Below are positions 13,040 through 26,940 of a stretch of 64,000 nucleotides of DNA, piece by piece (position 1 is the first letter of the stretch; each line of letters begins with the position of its first letter). Under the pieces are notes generated by a model. The model worked only from the letters and a program-made list of their open reading frames with translations, was not told where the DNA came from and searched no databases. Source of the stretch: Agrostemma githago (lineage: Eukaryota > Streptophyta > Magnoliopsida > Caryophyllales > Caryophyllaceae). The position numbers and the translations under genes are program-made. The stretch lies in contig OY288254.1 in NCBI GenBank assembly GCA_958450325.1, positions 33,861,577-33,925,576 on the forward strand. The letters are read 5' to 3'.

Positions 13040-15752
13040 TGATTCAAAGATGGGCCACTGAACCTTAAGAGTAGGGTACTGCATAATACGGGACGGAAAA
13101 GGGTTTACAGTTGGATTAGGCGGACCCGCTTCGCGGCTCCGTCTAATCCAACCCTAAATCCTTTTCCTTATTCAAGGTCACTAAACCCGCAAGAAACTGA
13201 ACCCTAAGAGGGTATTGGTGAACCCTGTCGTGGATGTGATTCAAAGATGGGGCACTGAACCTTAAGAGTAGGGTACAGCATAAGACGGGACGGAAAAGGG
13301 TTTAGGGTTGGATTAGGCGGACCCGCTTCGCGGCTCCGCCTAATCCAACCCTAAACCCTTTTCCTTATTCAAGGTCACTAAACCCGCAATAAACTGACCC
13401 CTAAGAGGGTATTGGTGAACCCTGTCGTGGATGTGATTCAAAGAGTGGGCACTGAACCTTAAGAGTCAGGTACTGCATAAGACGGGACGGAAAAGGGTTT
13501 AGGGTTGAATTTGGCGGACCCGATACGCGGCTCCGCCTAATACAACCCTAAACAATTTTCATTATTCAAGGACGGAAAAGGGTTTAGGGTTGGATTAGGC
13601 GGACGCGCTTCGCGGCTCCGCCTAATCCAACCCTAAACCCTTTTCCTTATTCAAGGTCACTAAACCCGCAACAAACTGAACCCTAAGAGGGTATTGGTGA
13701 TCCCAATCGTGGATGTGATTCAAAGATGGGGCACTGAACCTTAAGAGTAGGGTACTACATAAGACGGGATGGAAAAGGGTTTAGGATTGGATTAGGCGGA
13801 CCCGCTTCGCAGCTCCGCCTAATCCAACCCTAAACCCTTTTCCTTATTCATGGTCACTAAACCCGCAACAAACTGAACCCTAAGAGGGTATTGGTGAACC
13901 CTGTCGTGGATGTGATTCAAAGATGGGGCACTGAACCATAAGAGTAGGGTACTGCATAAGACGGGACGAAAAAGGGTTTAGGGATGAATTAGGCGGACCC
14001 GCTACGCGGCTCCGCCTAATACAACCCTAAACCCTTTTCATTATTCAAGGACGGAAAAGGGTTTAGGGTTGGATTAGGCGGACCCGCTTCGCGGCTCCGC
14101 CTAATCCAACCCTAAACCCTTTTCCTTATTCATGGTCACTAAACCTGCAACAAACTGAACCCTAAGAGGGTATTGGTGAACCCTGTCGTGGATGTGATTC
14201 AAAGATGGGGCACTGAACCTTAAGAGTAGGGTACTGCATAAGACGGGACGGAAAAGGGTTTAGGGTTGGATTAGGCGGACCCGCTTCGCGGCTCCGCCTA
14301 ATCCAACCCTAAACCCTTTTCCTTATTCAAGGTCACTAAACCCGCAATAAACTGACCCCTAAGAGGGTATTGGTGAACCCTGTCGTGGATGTGATTCAAA
14401 GATGGGCCACTGAACCTTAAGAGTAGGGTACTGCATAATACGGGACGGAAAAGGGTTTACAGTTGGATTAGGCGGACCCGCTTCGCGGCTCCGTCTAATC
14501 CAACCCTAAATCCTTTTCCTTATTCAAGGTCACTAAACCCGCAAGAAACTGAACCCTAAGAGGGTATTGGTGAACCCTGTCGTGGATGTGATTCAAAGAT
14601 GGGGCACTGAACCTTAAGAGTAGGGTACTGCATAAGACGGGACGGAAAAGGGTTTAGGGTTGGATTAGGCGGACCCGCTTCGCGGCTCCGCCTAATCCAA
14701 CCCTAAACCCTTTTCCTTATTCAAGGTCACTAAACCCGCAATAAACTGACCCCTAAGAGGGTATTGGTGAACCCTGTCGTGGATGTGATTCAAAGAGTGG
14801 GCACTGAACCTTAAGAGTCGGGTACTGCATAAGACGGGACGGAAAAGGGTTTAGGGTTGAATTTGGCGGACCCGATACGCGGCTCCGCCTAATACAACCC
14901 TAAACAATTTTCATTATTCAAGGACGGAAAAGGGTTTAGGGTTGGATTAGGCGGACGCGCTTCGCGGCTCCGCCTAATCCAACCCTAAACCCTTTTCCTT
15001 ATTCAAGGTCACTAAACCCGCAACAAACTGAACCCTAAGAGGGTATTGGTGATCCCAATCGTGGATGTGATTCAAAGATGGGGCACTGAACCTTAAGAGT
15101 AGGGTACTACATAAGACGGGATGGAAAAGGGTTTAGGATTGGATTAGGCGGACCCGCTTCGCAGCTCCGCCTAATCCAACCCTAAACCCTTTTCCTTATT
15201 CATGGTCACTAAACCCGCAACAAACTGAACCCTAAGAGGGTATTGGTGAACCCTGTCGTGGATGTGATTCAAAGATGGGGCACTGAACCATAAGAGTAGG
15301 GTACTGCATAAGACGGGACGAAAAAGGGTTTAGGGATGAATTAGGCGGACCCGCTACGCGGCTCCGCCTAATACAACCCTAAACCCTTTTCATTATTCAA
15401 GGACGGAAAAGGGTTTAGGGTTGGATTAGGCGGACCCGCTTCGCGGCTCCGCCTAATCCAACCCTAAACCCTTTTCCTTATTCATGGTCACTAAACCTGC
15501 AACAAACTGAACCCTAAGAGGGTATTGGTGAACCCTGTCGTGGATGTGATTCAAAGATGGGGCACTGAACCTTAAGAGTAGGGTACTGCATAAGACGGGA
15601 CGGAAAAGGGTTTAGGGTTGGATTAGGCGGACCCGCTTCGCGGCTCCGCCTAATCCAACCCTAAACCCTTTTCCTTATTCAAGGTCACTAAACCCGCAAT
15701 AAACTGACCCCTAAGAGGGTATTGGTGAACCCTGTCGTGGATGTGATTCAAA
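13040..15752 (+). repeat. 1,352-bp tandem higher-order repeat, two copies
   Basis: The GATGGGCCAC monomers at 13059 and 14411 and the rare TGATCCCAATCG variant at 13701 and 15053 are 1,352 bp apart. The unit holds one D1 (282), one D3 (282) and four 197-bp monomers. Private changes in copy 1 are GGGTACAGCATAAG near 13,275 and GTCAGGTAC near 13,467. The TGATCCCAATCG subtype appears once more near 58,537, far to the right. Confidence 0.87.
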
Positions 15753-18700
15753 GAGTGGGCACTGAACCTTAAGAGTCGGGTACTGCATAAGACGGGACGG
15801 AAAAGGGTTTAGGGTTTAATTTGGCGGACCCGATACGCGGCTCCGCCTAATACAACCCTAAACAATTTTCATTATTCAAGGACGGAAAAGGGTTTAGGGT
15901 TGGATTAGGCGGACGCGCTTCGCGGCTCCGCCTAATCCAACCCTAAACCCTTTTCCTTATTCAAGGTCACTAAACCCGCAACAAACTGAACCCTAAGAGG
16001 GTATTGGTGAACCCTGTCGTGGATGTGATTCAAAGATGGGGCACTGAACCTTAAGAGTAGGGTAATGCATAAGACGGGACGGAAAAGGGTTTAGGGTTGG
16101 ATTAGGCGGACCCGCTATACGGCTCCGCCTAATCCAACCCTAAACCCTATTCCTTATTCATGGTCACTAAACCCGCAACAAACTGAACCCTAAGAAGGAA
16201 TTGGTGAACCCTGTCGTGGATGTGATTCAAAGATGGGGCACTGAACCTTAAGAGTAGGGTACTGCATAAGACGGGACGGAAAAGGGTTTTGGGTTGGATT
16301 AGGCGGGCCCGCTATGCGGCTCCGCCTAATACAACCCTAAACCTTTTCCTTATTCAAGGTCACTAAACCCGCAAGAAACTGAACCCTAAGAGGGTATTGG
16401 TGAACCCTGTCGTGGATGTGATTCAAAGATGGGGCACTGAACCTTAAGTGTAGGGTACTGCATAAGACGGGACGGAAAAGGGTTTAGGGTTGGATTAGGA
16501 GGACCCGCTTCGCGGCTCCGCCTAATCCAATCCTAAACCCTTTTCCTTATTCAAGGTCACTAAACCCGCAAGAAACTGAACCCTAAGAGGGTATTGGTGA
16601 ACCCTGTCGTGGATGTGATTCAAAGATGGGGCACTGAACCTTAAGAGTAGGGTACTGCATAAGACGGGACGGAAAAGGGTTTAGGGTTGGATTAGGCGGA
16701 CCCGCTTCGCAGCTCCGCCTAATCCAACCCTAAACCCTTTTCCTTATTCAAGGTCACTAAACCCGCAACAAACTGAACCCTTAGAGGGTATTGGTGAACC
16801 CTGTCGTGGATGTGATTCAAAGATGGGGCACTGAACCTTAAGAGTAGGGTACTGCATAAGACGGGACAGAAAAGGTATTAGGGTTGTATTAGGCGGACCC
16901 GCTACGCGGCTCCGCCTATTACAACCCTAAACCTTTTCCTTATTCATGGACGGAAAAGGGTTTAGGGTTGGATTAGGCGGACCCGCTTCTTGGCTCCGCC
17001 TAATCGAACCCTAAACCCTTTTCCTTATTCAAGGTCACTAAACACGCAAGAAACTGAACCCTAAGAGGGAATTGGTGAACCCTGTCGTGGATGTGATTCA
17101 AAGATGGGGCACTGAACCTTAAGAGTAGGGTACTTCATAAGACGGGACGGAAAAGGGTTTAGGGTTAGATTAGGCGGACCCGCTTCGCGGCTCCGCCTAA
17201 TCCAACCCTAAACCCTTTTCCTTATTCAAGGTCACTAAACCCGCAACAAACTGAACCCTAAGAGGGTATTGGTGAACCCTGTCGTGGATGTGATTCAAAG
17301 ATGGGGAACTGAACCTTAAGAATAGGGTACTGCATAAGACGGGACGGAAATGGGTTTAGGGTTGGATTAGGCGGACCCGCTACGCGGCTCCGCCTAATAC
17401 AACCCTAAACCCTTTTCCTTATTCAAGGTCACTAAACCCGCAAGAAATTGAACCCTAAGAGGGTATTGGTGAACCCTGTCGTGGATGTGATTCAAAGATG
17501 GGCCACTGAACCTTAAGAGTAGGGTACTGCATAATACGGGACGGAAAAGGGTTTACAGTTGGATTAGGCGGACCCGCTTCGCGGCTCCGTCTAATCCAAC
17601 CCTAAATCCTTTTCCTTATTCAAGGTCACTAAACCCGCAAGAAACTGAACCCTAAGAGGGTATTGGTGAACCCTGTCGTGGATGTGATTCAAAGATGGGG
17701 CACTGAACCTTAAGAGTAGGGTACTGCATAAGACGGGACGGAAAAGGGTTTAGGGTTGGATTAGGCGGACCCGCTTCGCGGCTCCGCCTAATCCAACCCT
17801 AAACCCTTTTCCTTATTCAAGGTCACTAAACCCGCAATAAACTGACCCCTAAGAGGGTATTGGTGAACCCTGTCGTGGATGTGATTCAAAGAGTGGGCAC
17901 TGAACCTTAAGAGTCGGGTACTGCATAAGACGGGACGGAAAAGGGTTTAGGGTTGAATTTGGCGGACCCGCTACGCGGCTCCGCCTAATACAACCCAAAA
18001 CAATTTTCATTATTCAAGGACGGAAAAGGGTTTAGGGTTGGATTAGGCGGACGCGCTTCGCGGCTCCGCCTAATCCAACCCTAAACCCTTTTCCTTATTC
18101 AAGGTCACTAAACCCGCAACAAACTGAACCCTAAGAGGGTATTGGTGAACCCTGTCGTGGATGTGATTCAAAGATGGGGCACTGAACCTTAAGAGTAGGG
18201 TAATGCATAAGACGGGACGGAAAAGGGTTTAGGGTTGGATTAGGCGGACCCGCTATACGGCTCCGCCTAATCCAACCCTAAACCCTATTCCTTATTCATG
18301 GTCACTAAACCCGCAACAAACTGAACCCTAAGAAGGAATTGGTGAACCCTGTCGTGGATGTGATTCAAAGATGGGGCACTGAACCTTAAGAGTAGGGTAC
18401 TGCATAAGACAGGACGGAAAAGGGTTTAGGGTTGGATTAGGCGGGCCCGCTATGCGGCTCCGCCTAATACAACCCTAAACCTTTTCCTTATTCAAGGTCA
18501 CTAAACCCGCAAGAAACTGAACCCTAAGAGGGTATTGGTGAACCCTGTCGTGGATGTGATTCAAAGATGGGGCACTGAACCTTAAGAGTAGGGTACTGCA
18601 TAAGACGGGACGAAAAAGGGTTTAGGGTTGGATTAGGCGGACCCGCTTTGCGGCTCCGCCTAATCCAATCCTAAACCCTTTTCCTTATTCAAGGTCACTA

Positions 18701-19380
18701 AACCCGCAAGAAACTGAACCCTAAGAGGGTATTGGTGAACCCTGTAGTGGATGTGATTCAAAGATGGGGCACTGAACCTTAAGAGTAGGGTACTGCATAA
18801 GACGGGACGGAAAAGGGTTTAGGGTTGGATTAGGCGGACCCGCTTCGCAGCTCCGCCTAATCCAACCCTAAACCCTTTTCCTTATTCAAGGTCACTAAAC
18901 CCGCAACAAACTGAACCCTAAGAGGGTATTGGTGAACCCTGTCGTGGATGTGATTCAAAGATGGGGCACTGAACCTTAAGAGTAGGGTACTGCATAAGAC
19001 GGGACAGAAAAAGTATTAGGGTTGTATTAGGCGGACCCGCTACGCGGCTCCGCCTATTACAACCCTAAACCTTTTCCTTATTCAAGGACGGAAAAGGGTT
19101 TAGGGTTGGATTAGGCGGACCCGCTTCTTGGCTCCGCCTAATCCAACCCTAAACCCTTTTCCTTATTCAAGGTCACTAAACACGCAAGAAACTGATCCCT
19201 AAGAGGGAATTGGTGAACCCTGTCGTGGATGTGATTCAAAGATGGGGCACTGAACCTTAAGAGTAGGGTACTTCATAAGACGGGACGGAAAAGGGTTTAG
19301 GGTTAGATTAGGCGGACCCGCTTCGCGGCTCCGCCTAATCCAACCCTAAACCCTTTTCCTTATTCAAGGTCACTAAACCC
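15500..19380 (+). repeat. 2,138-bp higher-order repeat (first kind), about 1.8 copies
   Basis: CCCGCTATAC at 16111 and 18249, and the D2 marker at 16875 and 19013, are both 2,138 bp apart. The unit comprises one D1, one D2, one 196-bp and seven 197-bp monomers. The match ends near 17,240/19,380, where a GAATAGGG monomer faces a GAGTAGGG one. Variants such as TCATGGACGG (16,940), CCTAATCGAACC (17,000) and GTTTAATTTGG (15,815) are private to one copy. Confidence 0.83.
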
Positions 19381-22300
19381 GCAAGAAACTGAACCCTAAG
19401 AGGGTATTGGTGAACCCTGTCGTGGATGTGATTCAAAGATGGGGCACTGAACCTTAAGAGTAGGGTACTGCATAAGACGGGACGGAAAAGGGTTTAGGGT
19501 TGGATTAGGCGGAACCGCTTCGCGGCTCCGCCTAATCCAATCCTAAACCCTTTTCCTTATTCAAGGTCACTAAACCCGCAAGAAACTGAACCCTAAGAGG
19601 GTATTGGTGAACCCTGTCGTGGATGTGATTCAAAGATGGGGCACTGAACCTTAAGAGTAGGGTACTGCATAAGACGGGACGGAAAAGGGTTTAGGGTTGG
19701 ATTAGGCGGACCCGCTTCGCAGCTCCGCCTAATCCAACCCTAAACCCTTTTCCTTATTCAAGGTCACTAAACCCGCAACAAACTGAACCCTAAGAGGGTA
19801 TTGGTGAACCCTGTCGTGGATGTGATTCAAAGATGGGGCACTGAACCTTAAGAGTAGGGTACTGCATAAGACGGGACAGAAAAGGTATTAGGGTTGTATT
19901 AGGCGGACCCGCTACGCGGCTCCGCCTATTACAACCCTAAACCTTTTCCTTATTCAAGGACGGAAAAGGGTTTAGGGTTGGATTAGGCGGACCCGCTTCT
20001 TGGCTCCGCCTAATCCAACCCTAAACCCTTTTCCTTATTCAAGGTCACTAAACACGCAAGAAACTGAACCCTAAGAGGGAATTGGTGAACCCTGTCGTGG
20101 ATGTGATTCAAAGATGGGGCACTGAACCTTAAGAGTAGGGTACTTCATAAGACGGGACGGAAAAGGGTTTAGGGTTAGATTAGGCGGACCCGCTTCGCGG
20201 CTCCGCCTAATCCAACCCTAAACCCTTTTCCTTATTCAAGGTCACTAAACCCGCAACAAACTGAACCCTAAGAGGGTATTGGTGAACCCTGTCGTGGATG
20301 TGATTCAAAGATGGGGCACTGAACCTTAAGAGTAGGGTACTGCATAAGACGGGACGGAAAAGGGTTTAGGGTTGGATTAGGCGGACCCGCTTCGCGGCTC
20401 CGCCTAATCCAACCCTAAACCCTTTTCCTTATTCAAGGTCACTAAACCCGCAATAAACTGACCCCTAAGAGGGTATTGGTGAACCCTGTCGTGGATGTGA
20501 TTCAAAGAGTGGGCACTGAACCTTAAGAGTCGGGTACTGCATAAGACGGGACGAAAAAGGGTTTAGGGTTGAATTTGGCGGACCCGCTACGCGGCTCCGC
20601 CTAATACAACCCTAAACAATTTTCATTATTCAAGGACGGAAAAGGGTTTAGGGTTGGATTAGGCGGACGCGCTTCGCGGCTCCGCCTAATCCAACCCTAA
20701 ACCCTTTTCCTTATTCAAGGTCACTAAACCCGCAACAAACTGAACCCTAAGAGGGTATTGGTGAACCCTGTCGTGGATGTGATTCAAAGATGGGGCACTG
20801 AACCTTAAGAGTAGGGTAATGCATAATACGGGACGGAAAAGTGTTTAGGGTTGGATTAGGCGGACCCGCTATACGGCTCCGCCTAATCCAACCCTAAACC
20901 CTATTCCTTATTCATGGTCACTAAACCCGCAACAAACTGAACCCTAAGAAGGAATTGGTGAACCCTGTCGTGGATGTGATTCAAAGATGGGGCACTGAAC
21001 CTTAAGAGTAGGGTACTGCATAAGACAGGACGGAAAAGGGTTTAGGGTTGGATTAGGCGGGCCCGCTATGCGGCTCCGCCTAATACAACCCTAAACCTTT
21101 TCCTTATTCAAGGTCACTAAACCCGCAAGAAACTGAACCCTAAGAGGGTATTGGTGAACCCTGTCGTGGATGTGATTCAAAGATGGGGCACTGAACCTTA
21201 AGAGTAGGGTACTGCATAAGACGGGACGAAAAAGGGTTTAGGGTTGGATTAGGCGGACCCGCTTCGCGGCTCCGCCTAATCCAATCCTAAACCCTTTTCC
21301 TTATTCAAGGTCACTAAACCCGCAAGAAACTGAACCCTAAGAGGGTATTGGTGAACCCTGTAGTGGATGTGATTCAAAGATGGGGCACTGAACCTTAAGA
21401 GTAGGGTACTGCATAAGACGGGACGGAAAAGGGTTTAGGGTTGGATTAGGCGGACCCGCTTCGCAGCTCCGCCTAATCCAACCCTAAACCCTTTTCCTTA
21501 TTCAAGGTCACTAAACCCGCAACAAACTGAACCCTAAGAGGGTATTGGTGAACCCTGTCGTGGATGTGATTCAAAGATGGGGCACTGAACCTTAAGAGTA
21601 GGGTACTGCATAAGACGGGACAGAAAAGGTATTAGGGTTGTATTAGGCGGACCCGCTTCGCAGCTCCGCCTAATCCAACCCTAAACCCTTTTCCTTATTC
21701 AAGGTCACTAAACCCGCAACAAACTGAACCCTAAGAGGGTATTGGTGAACCCTGTCGTGGATGTGATTCAAAGATGGGGCACTGAACCTTAAGAGTAGGG
21801 TACTGCATAAGACGGGACAGAAAAGGTATTAGGGTTGTATTAGGCGGACCCGCTACGCGGCTCCGCCTATTACAACCCTAAACCTTTTCCTTATTCAAGG
21901 ACGGAAAAGGGTTTAGGGTTGGATTAGGCGGACCCGCTTCTTGGCTCCGCCTAATCCAACCCTAAACCCTTTTCCTTATTCAAGGTCACTAAACACGCAA
22001 GAAACTGAACCCTAAGAGGGAATTGGTGAACCCTGTCGTGGATGTGATTCAAAGATGGGGCACTGAACCTTAAGAGTAGGGTACTTCATAAGACGGGACG
22101 GAAAAGGGTTTAGGGTTAGATTAGGCGGACCCGCTTCGCGGCTCCGCCTAATCCAACCCTAAACCCTTTTCCTTATTCAAGGTCACTAAACCCGCAAGAA
22201 ACTGAACCCTAAGAGGGTATTGGTGAACCCTGTCGTGGATGTGATTCAAAGATGGGGCACTGAACCTTAAGAGTAGGGTACTGCATAAGACGGGACGGAA

Positions 22301-23068
22301 AAGGGTTTAGGGTTGGATTAGGCGGAACCGCTTCGCGGCTCCGCCTAATCCAATCCTAAACCCTTTTCCTTATTCAAGGTCACTAAACCCGCAAGAAACT
22401 GAACCCTAAGAGGGTATTGGTGAACCCTGTCGTGGATGTGATTCAAAGATGGGGCACTGAACCTTAAGAGTAGGGTACTGCATAAGACGGGACGGAAAAG
22501 GGTTTAGGGTTGGATTAGGCGGACCCGCTTCGCAGCTCCGCCTAATCCAACCCTAAACCCTTTTCCTTATTCAAGGTCACTAAACCCGCAACAAACTGAA
22601 CCCTAAGAGGGTATTGGTGAACCCTGTCGTGGATGTGATTCAAAGATGGGGCACTGAACCTTAAGAGTAGGGTACTGCATAAGACGGGACAGAAAAGGTA
22701 TTAGGGTTGTATTAGGCGGACCCGCTACGCGGCTCCGCCTATTACAACCCTAAACCTTTTCCTTATTCAAGGACGGAAAAGGGTTTAGGGTTGGATTAGG
22801 CGGACCCGCTTCTTGGCTCCGCCTAATCCAACCCTAAACCCTTTTCCTTATTCAAGGTCACTAAACACGCAAGAAACTGAACCCTAAGAGGGAATTGGTG
22901 AACCCTGTCGTGGATGTGATTCAAAGATGGGGCACTGAACCTTAAGAGTAGGGTACTTCATAAGACGGGACGGAAAAGGGTTTAGGGTTAGATTAGGCGG
23001 ACCCGCTTCGCGGCTCCGCCTAATCCAACCCTAAACCCTTTTCCTTATTCAAGGTCACTAAACCCGCA
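17640..23068 (+). repeat. 2,616/2,813-bp higher-order repeat, two copies
   Basis: ACAGGACGG (18411 and 21027), CCTGTAGTGG (18745 and 21361) and CCCGCTATAC (18249 and 20865) are offset by 2,616. After the D2 marker at 21629 the offset becomes 2,813 (19885 to 22698; GGAACCGCTT near 19,511 and 22,324). The extra 197 bp in copy 2 is one added monomer: D2-type left arms occur at both 21629 and 21826, and the first carries a single CTTCGCAG hairpin. It is a hybrid monomer formed at the crossover. Confidence 0.86.
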
Positions 23069-26000
23069 ACAAACTGAACCCTAAGAGGGTATTGGTGAAC
23101 CCTGTCGTGGATGTGATTCAAAGATGGGGCACTGAACCTTAAGAGTAGGGTACTGCATAAGACGGGACGGAAAAGGGTTTAGGGTTGGATTAGGCGGACC
23201 CGCTTCGCAGCTCCGCCTAATCCAACCCTAAACCCTTTTCCTTATTCAAGGTCACTAAACACGCAAGAAACTGAACCCTAAGAGGGTATTGGTGAACCCT
23301 GTCGTGGATGTGATTCAAAGATGGGGCACTGAACCTTAAGAGTAGGGTACTGCATAAGACGGGACGGAAAAGGGTTTAGGGTTGGATTAGGCGGACCCGC
23401 TTCGCAGCTCCGCCTAATCTAACCCTAAACCCTTTTCCTTATTCATGGTCACTAAACCCGCAACAAACTGAACCCTAAGAGGGTATTGGTGAACCCTGTC
23501 GTGGATGTGATTCAAAGATGGGGCACTGAACCTTAAGAGTAGGGTACTGCATAAGACGGGACAGAAAAGGTATTAGGGTTGTATTAGGCGGACCCGCTAC
23601 GCGGCTCCGCCTATTACAACCCTAAACCTTTTCCTTATTCAAGGACGGAAAAGGGTTTAGGGTTGGATTAGGCGGACCCGCTTCTTGGCTCCGCCTAATC
23701 CAACCCTAAACCCTTTTCCTTATTCAAGGTCACTAAACACGCAAGAAACTGAACCCTAAGAGGGAATTGGTGAACCCTGTCGTGGATGTGATTCAAATAT
23801 GGGGCACTGAACCTTAAGAGTAGGGTACTTCATAAGACGGGACGGAAAAGGGTTTAGGGTTAGATTAGGCGGACCCGCTTCGCGGCTCCGCCTAATCCAA
23901 CCCTAAACCCTTTTCCTTATTCAAGGTCACTAAACCCGCAACAAACTGAACCCTAAGAGGGTATTGGTGAACCCTGTCGTGGATGTGATTCAAATATGGG
24001 GCACTGAACCTTAAGAGTAGGGTACTGCATAAGACGGGACAGAAAAGGTATTAGGGTTGTATTAGGCGGACCCGCTACGCGGCTCCGCCTATTACAACCC
24101 TAAACCTTTTCCTTATTCAAGGACGGAAAAGGGTTTAGGGTTGGATTAGGCGGACCCGCTTCTTGGCTCCGCCTAATCCAACCCTAAACCCTTTTCCTTA
24201 TTCAAGGTCACTAAACTCGCAAGAAACTGAACCCTAAGAGGGAATTGGTGAACCCTGTCGTGGATGTGATTCAAATATGGGGCACTGAACCTTAAGAGTA
24301 GGGTACTTCATAAGACGGGACGGAAAAGGGTTTAGGGTTAGATTAGGCGGACCCGCTTCGCGGCTCCGCCTAATCCAACCCTAAACCCTTTTCCTTATTC
24401 AAGGTCACTAAACCCGCAACAAACTGAACCCTAAGAGGGTATTGGTGAACCCTGTCGTGGATGTGATTCAAAGATGGGGCACTGAACCTTAAGAATAGGG
24501 TACTGCATAAGACGGGACGGAAATGGGTTTAGGGTTGGATTAGGCGGACCCGCTACACGGTTCCGCCTAATACAACCCTAAACCCTTTTCCTTATTCAAG
24601 GTCACTAAACCCGCAAGAAACTGAACCCTAAGAGGGTATTGGTGAACCCTGTCGTGGATGTGATTCAAAGATGGGCCACTGAACCTTAAGAGTAGGGTAC
24701 TGCATAATACGGGACGGAAAAGGGTTTACAGTTGGATTAGGCGGACCCGCTTCGCGGCTCCGTCTAATCCAACCCTAAATCCTTTTCCTTATTCAAGGTC
24801 ACTAAACCCGCAAGAAACTGAACCCTAAGAGGGTATTGGTGAACCCTGTCGTGGATGTGATTCAAAGATGGGGCACTGAACCTTAAGAGTAGGGTACTTC
24901 ATAAGACGGGACGGAAAAGGGTTTAGGGTTAGATTAGGCGGACCCGCTTCGCGGCTCCGCCTAATCCAACCCTAAACCCTTTTCCTTATTCAAGGTCACT
25001 AAACCCGCAAGAAACTGAACCCTAAGAGGGTATTGGTGAACCCTGTCGTGGATGTGATTCAAAGATGGGGCACTGAACCTTAAGAGTAGGGTACTGCATA
25101 AGACGGGACGGAAAAGGGTTTAGGGTTGGATTAGGCGGACCCGCTTCGCAGCTCCGCCTAATCCAACCCTAAACCCTTTTCCTTATTCAAGGTCACTAAA
25201 CCCGCAACAAACTGAACCCTAAGAGGGTATTGGTGAACCCTGTCGTGGATGTGATTCAAAGATGGGGCACTGAACCTTAAGAGTAGGGTACTGCATAAGA
25301 CGGGACAGAAAAGGTATTAGGGTTGTATTAGGCGGACCCGCTACGCGGCTCCGCCTATTACAACCCTAAACCTTTTCCTTATTCAAGGACGGAAAAGGGT
25401 TTAGGGTTGGATTAGGCGGACCCGCTTCTTGGCTCCGCCTAATCCAACCCTAAACCCTTTTCCTTATTCAAGGTCACTAAACACGCAAGAAACTGAACCC
25501 TAAGAGGGAATTGGTGAACCCTGTCGTGGATGTGATTCAAAGATGGGGCACTGAACCTTAAGAGTAGGGTACTTCATAAGACGGGACGGAAAAGGGTTTA
25601 GGGTTAGATTAGGCGGACCCGCTTCGCGGCTCCGCCTAATCCAACCCTAAACCCTTTTCCTTATTCAAGGTCACTAAACCCGCAACAAACTGAACCCTAA
25701 GAGGGTATTGGTGAACCCTGTCGTGGATGTGATTCAAAGATGGGGCACTGAACCTTAAGAGTAGGGTACTGCATAAGACGGGACGGAAAAGGGTTTAGGG
25801 TTGGATTAGGCGGACCCGCTTCGTGGCTCCGCCTAATCCAATCCTAAACCCTTTTCCTTATTCAAGGTCACTAAACCCGCAAGAAACTGAACCCTAAGAG
25901 GGTATTGGTGAACCCTGTCGTGGATGTGATTCAAAGATGGGGCACTGAACCTTAAGAGTAGGGTACTGCATAAGACGGGACGGAAAAGGGTTTAGGGTTG

Positions 26001-26940
26001 GATTAGGCGGACCCGCTTCGCAGCTCCGCCTAATCCAACCCTAAACCCTTTTCCTTATTCAAGGTCACTAAACCCGCAACAAACTGAACCCTAAGAGGGT
26101 ATTGGTGAACCCTGTCGTGGATGTGATTCAAAGATGGGGCACTGAACCTTAAGAGTAGGGTACTGCATAAGACGGGACAGAAAAGGTATTAGGGTTGTAT
26201 TAGGCGGACCCGCTACGCGGCTCCGCCTATTACAACCCTAAACCTTTTCCTTATTCAAGGACGGAAAAGGGTTTAGGGTTGGATTAGGCGGACCCGCTTC
26301 TTGGCTCCGCCTAATCCAACCCTAAACCCTTTTCCTTATTCAAGGTCACTAAACACGCAAGAAACTGAACCCTAAGAGGGTATTGGTGAACCCTGTCGTG
26401 GATGTGATTCAAAGATGGGGCACTGAACCTTAAGAGTAGGGTACTGCATAAGACGGGACGGAAAAGGGTTTAGGGTTGGATTAGGCGGACCCGCTTCGCA
26501 GCTCCGCCTAATCCAACCCTAAACCCTTTTCCTTATTCAAGGTCACTAAACCCGCAACAAACTGAACCCTAAGAGGGTATTGGTGAACCCTGTCGTGGAT
26601 GTGATTCAAAGATGGGGCACTGAACCTTAAGAGTAGGGTACTGCATAAGACGGGACAGAAAAGGTATTAGGGTTGTATTAGGCGGACCCGCTACGCGGCT
26701 CCGCCTATTACAACCCTAAACCTTTTCCTTATTCAAGGACGGAAAAGGGTTTAGGGTTGGATTAGGCGGACCCGCTTCTTGGCTCCGCCTAATCCAACCC
26801 TAAACCCTTTTCCTTATTCAAGGTCACTAAACACGCAAGAAACTGAACCCTAAGAGGGAATTGGTGAACCCTGTCGTGGATGTGATTCAAAGATGGGGCA
26901 CTGAACCTTAAGAGTAGGGTACTTCATAAGACGGGACGGA
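22600..26940 (+). repeat. 872/478-bp ladder of D2-containing units
   Basis: D2 markers at 22698, 23570, 24048, 25314, 26186 and 26664 are spaced 872, 478, 1,266, 872 and 478. The 872-bp unit is one D2 plus three 197-bp monomers; the 478-bp unit is one D2 plus one. The 1,266-bp gap (24048-25314) holds GAATAGGG and GATGGGCCAC monomers. Units grow and shrink by whole monomers. A CAAATATGGGG variant is shared by neighbours near 23,796, 23,993 and 24,272, a sign of very local copying. Confidence 0.8.
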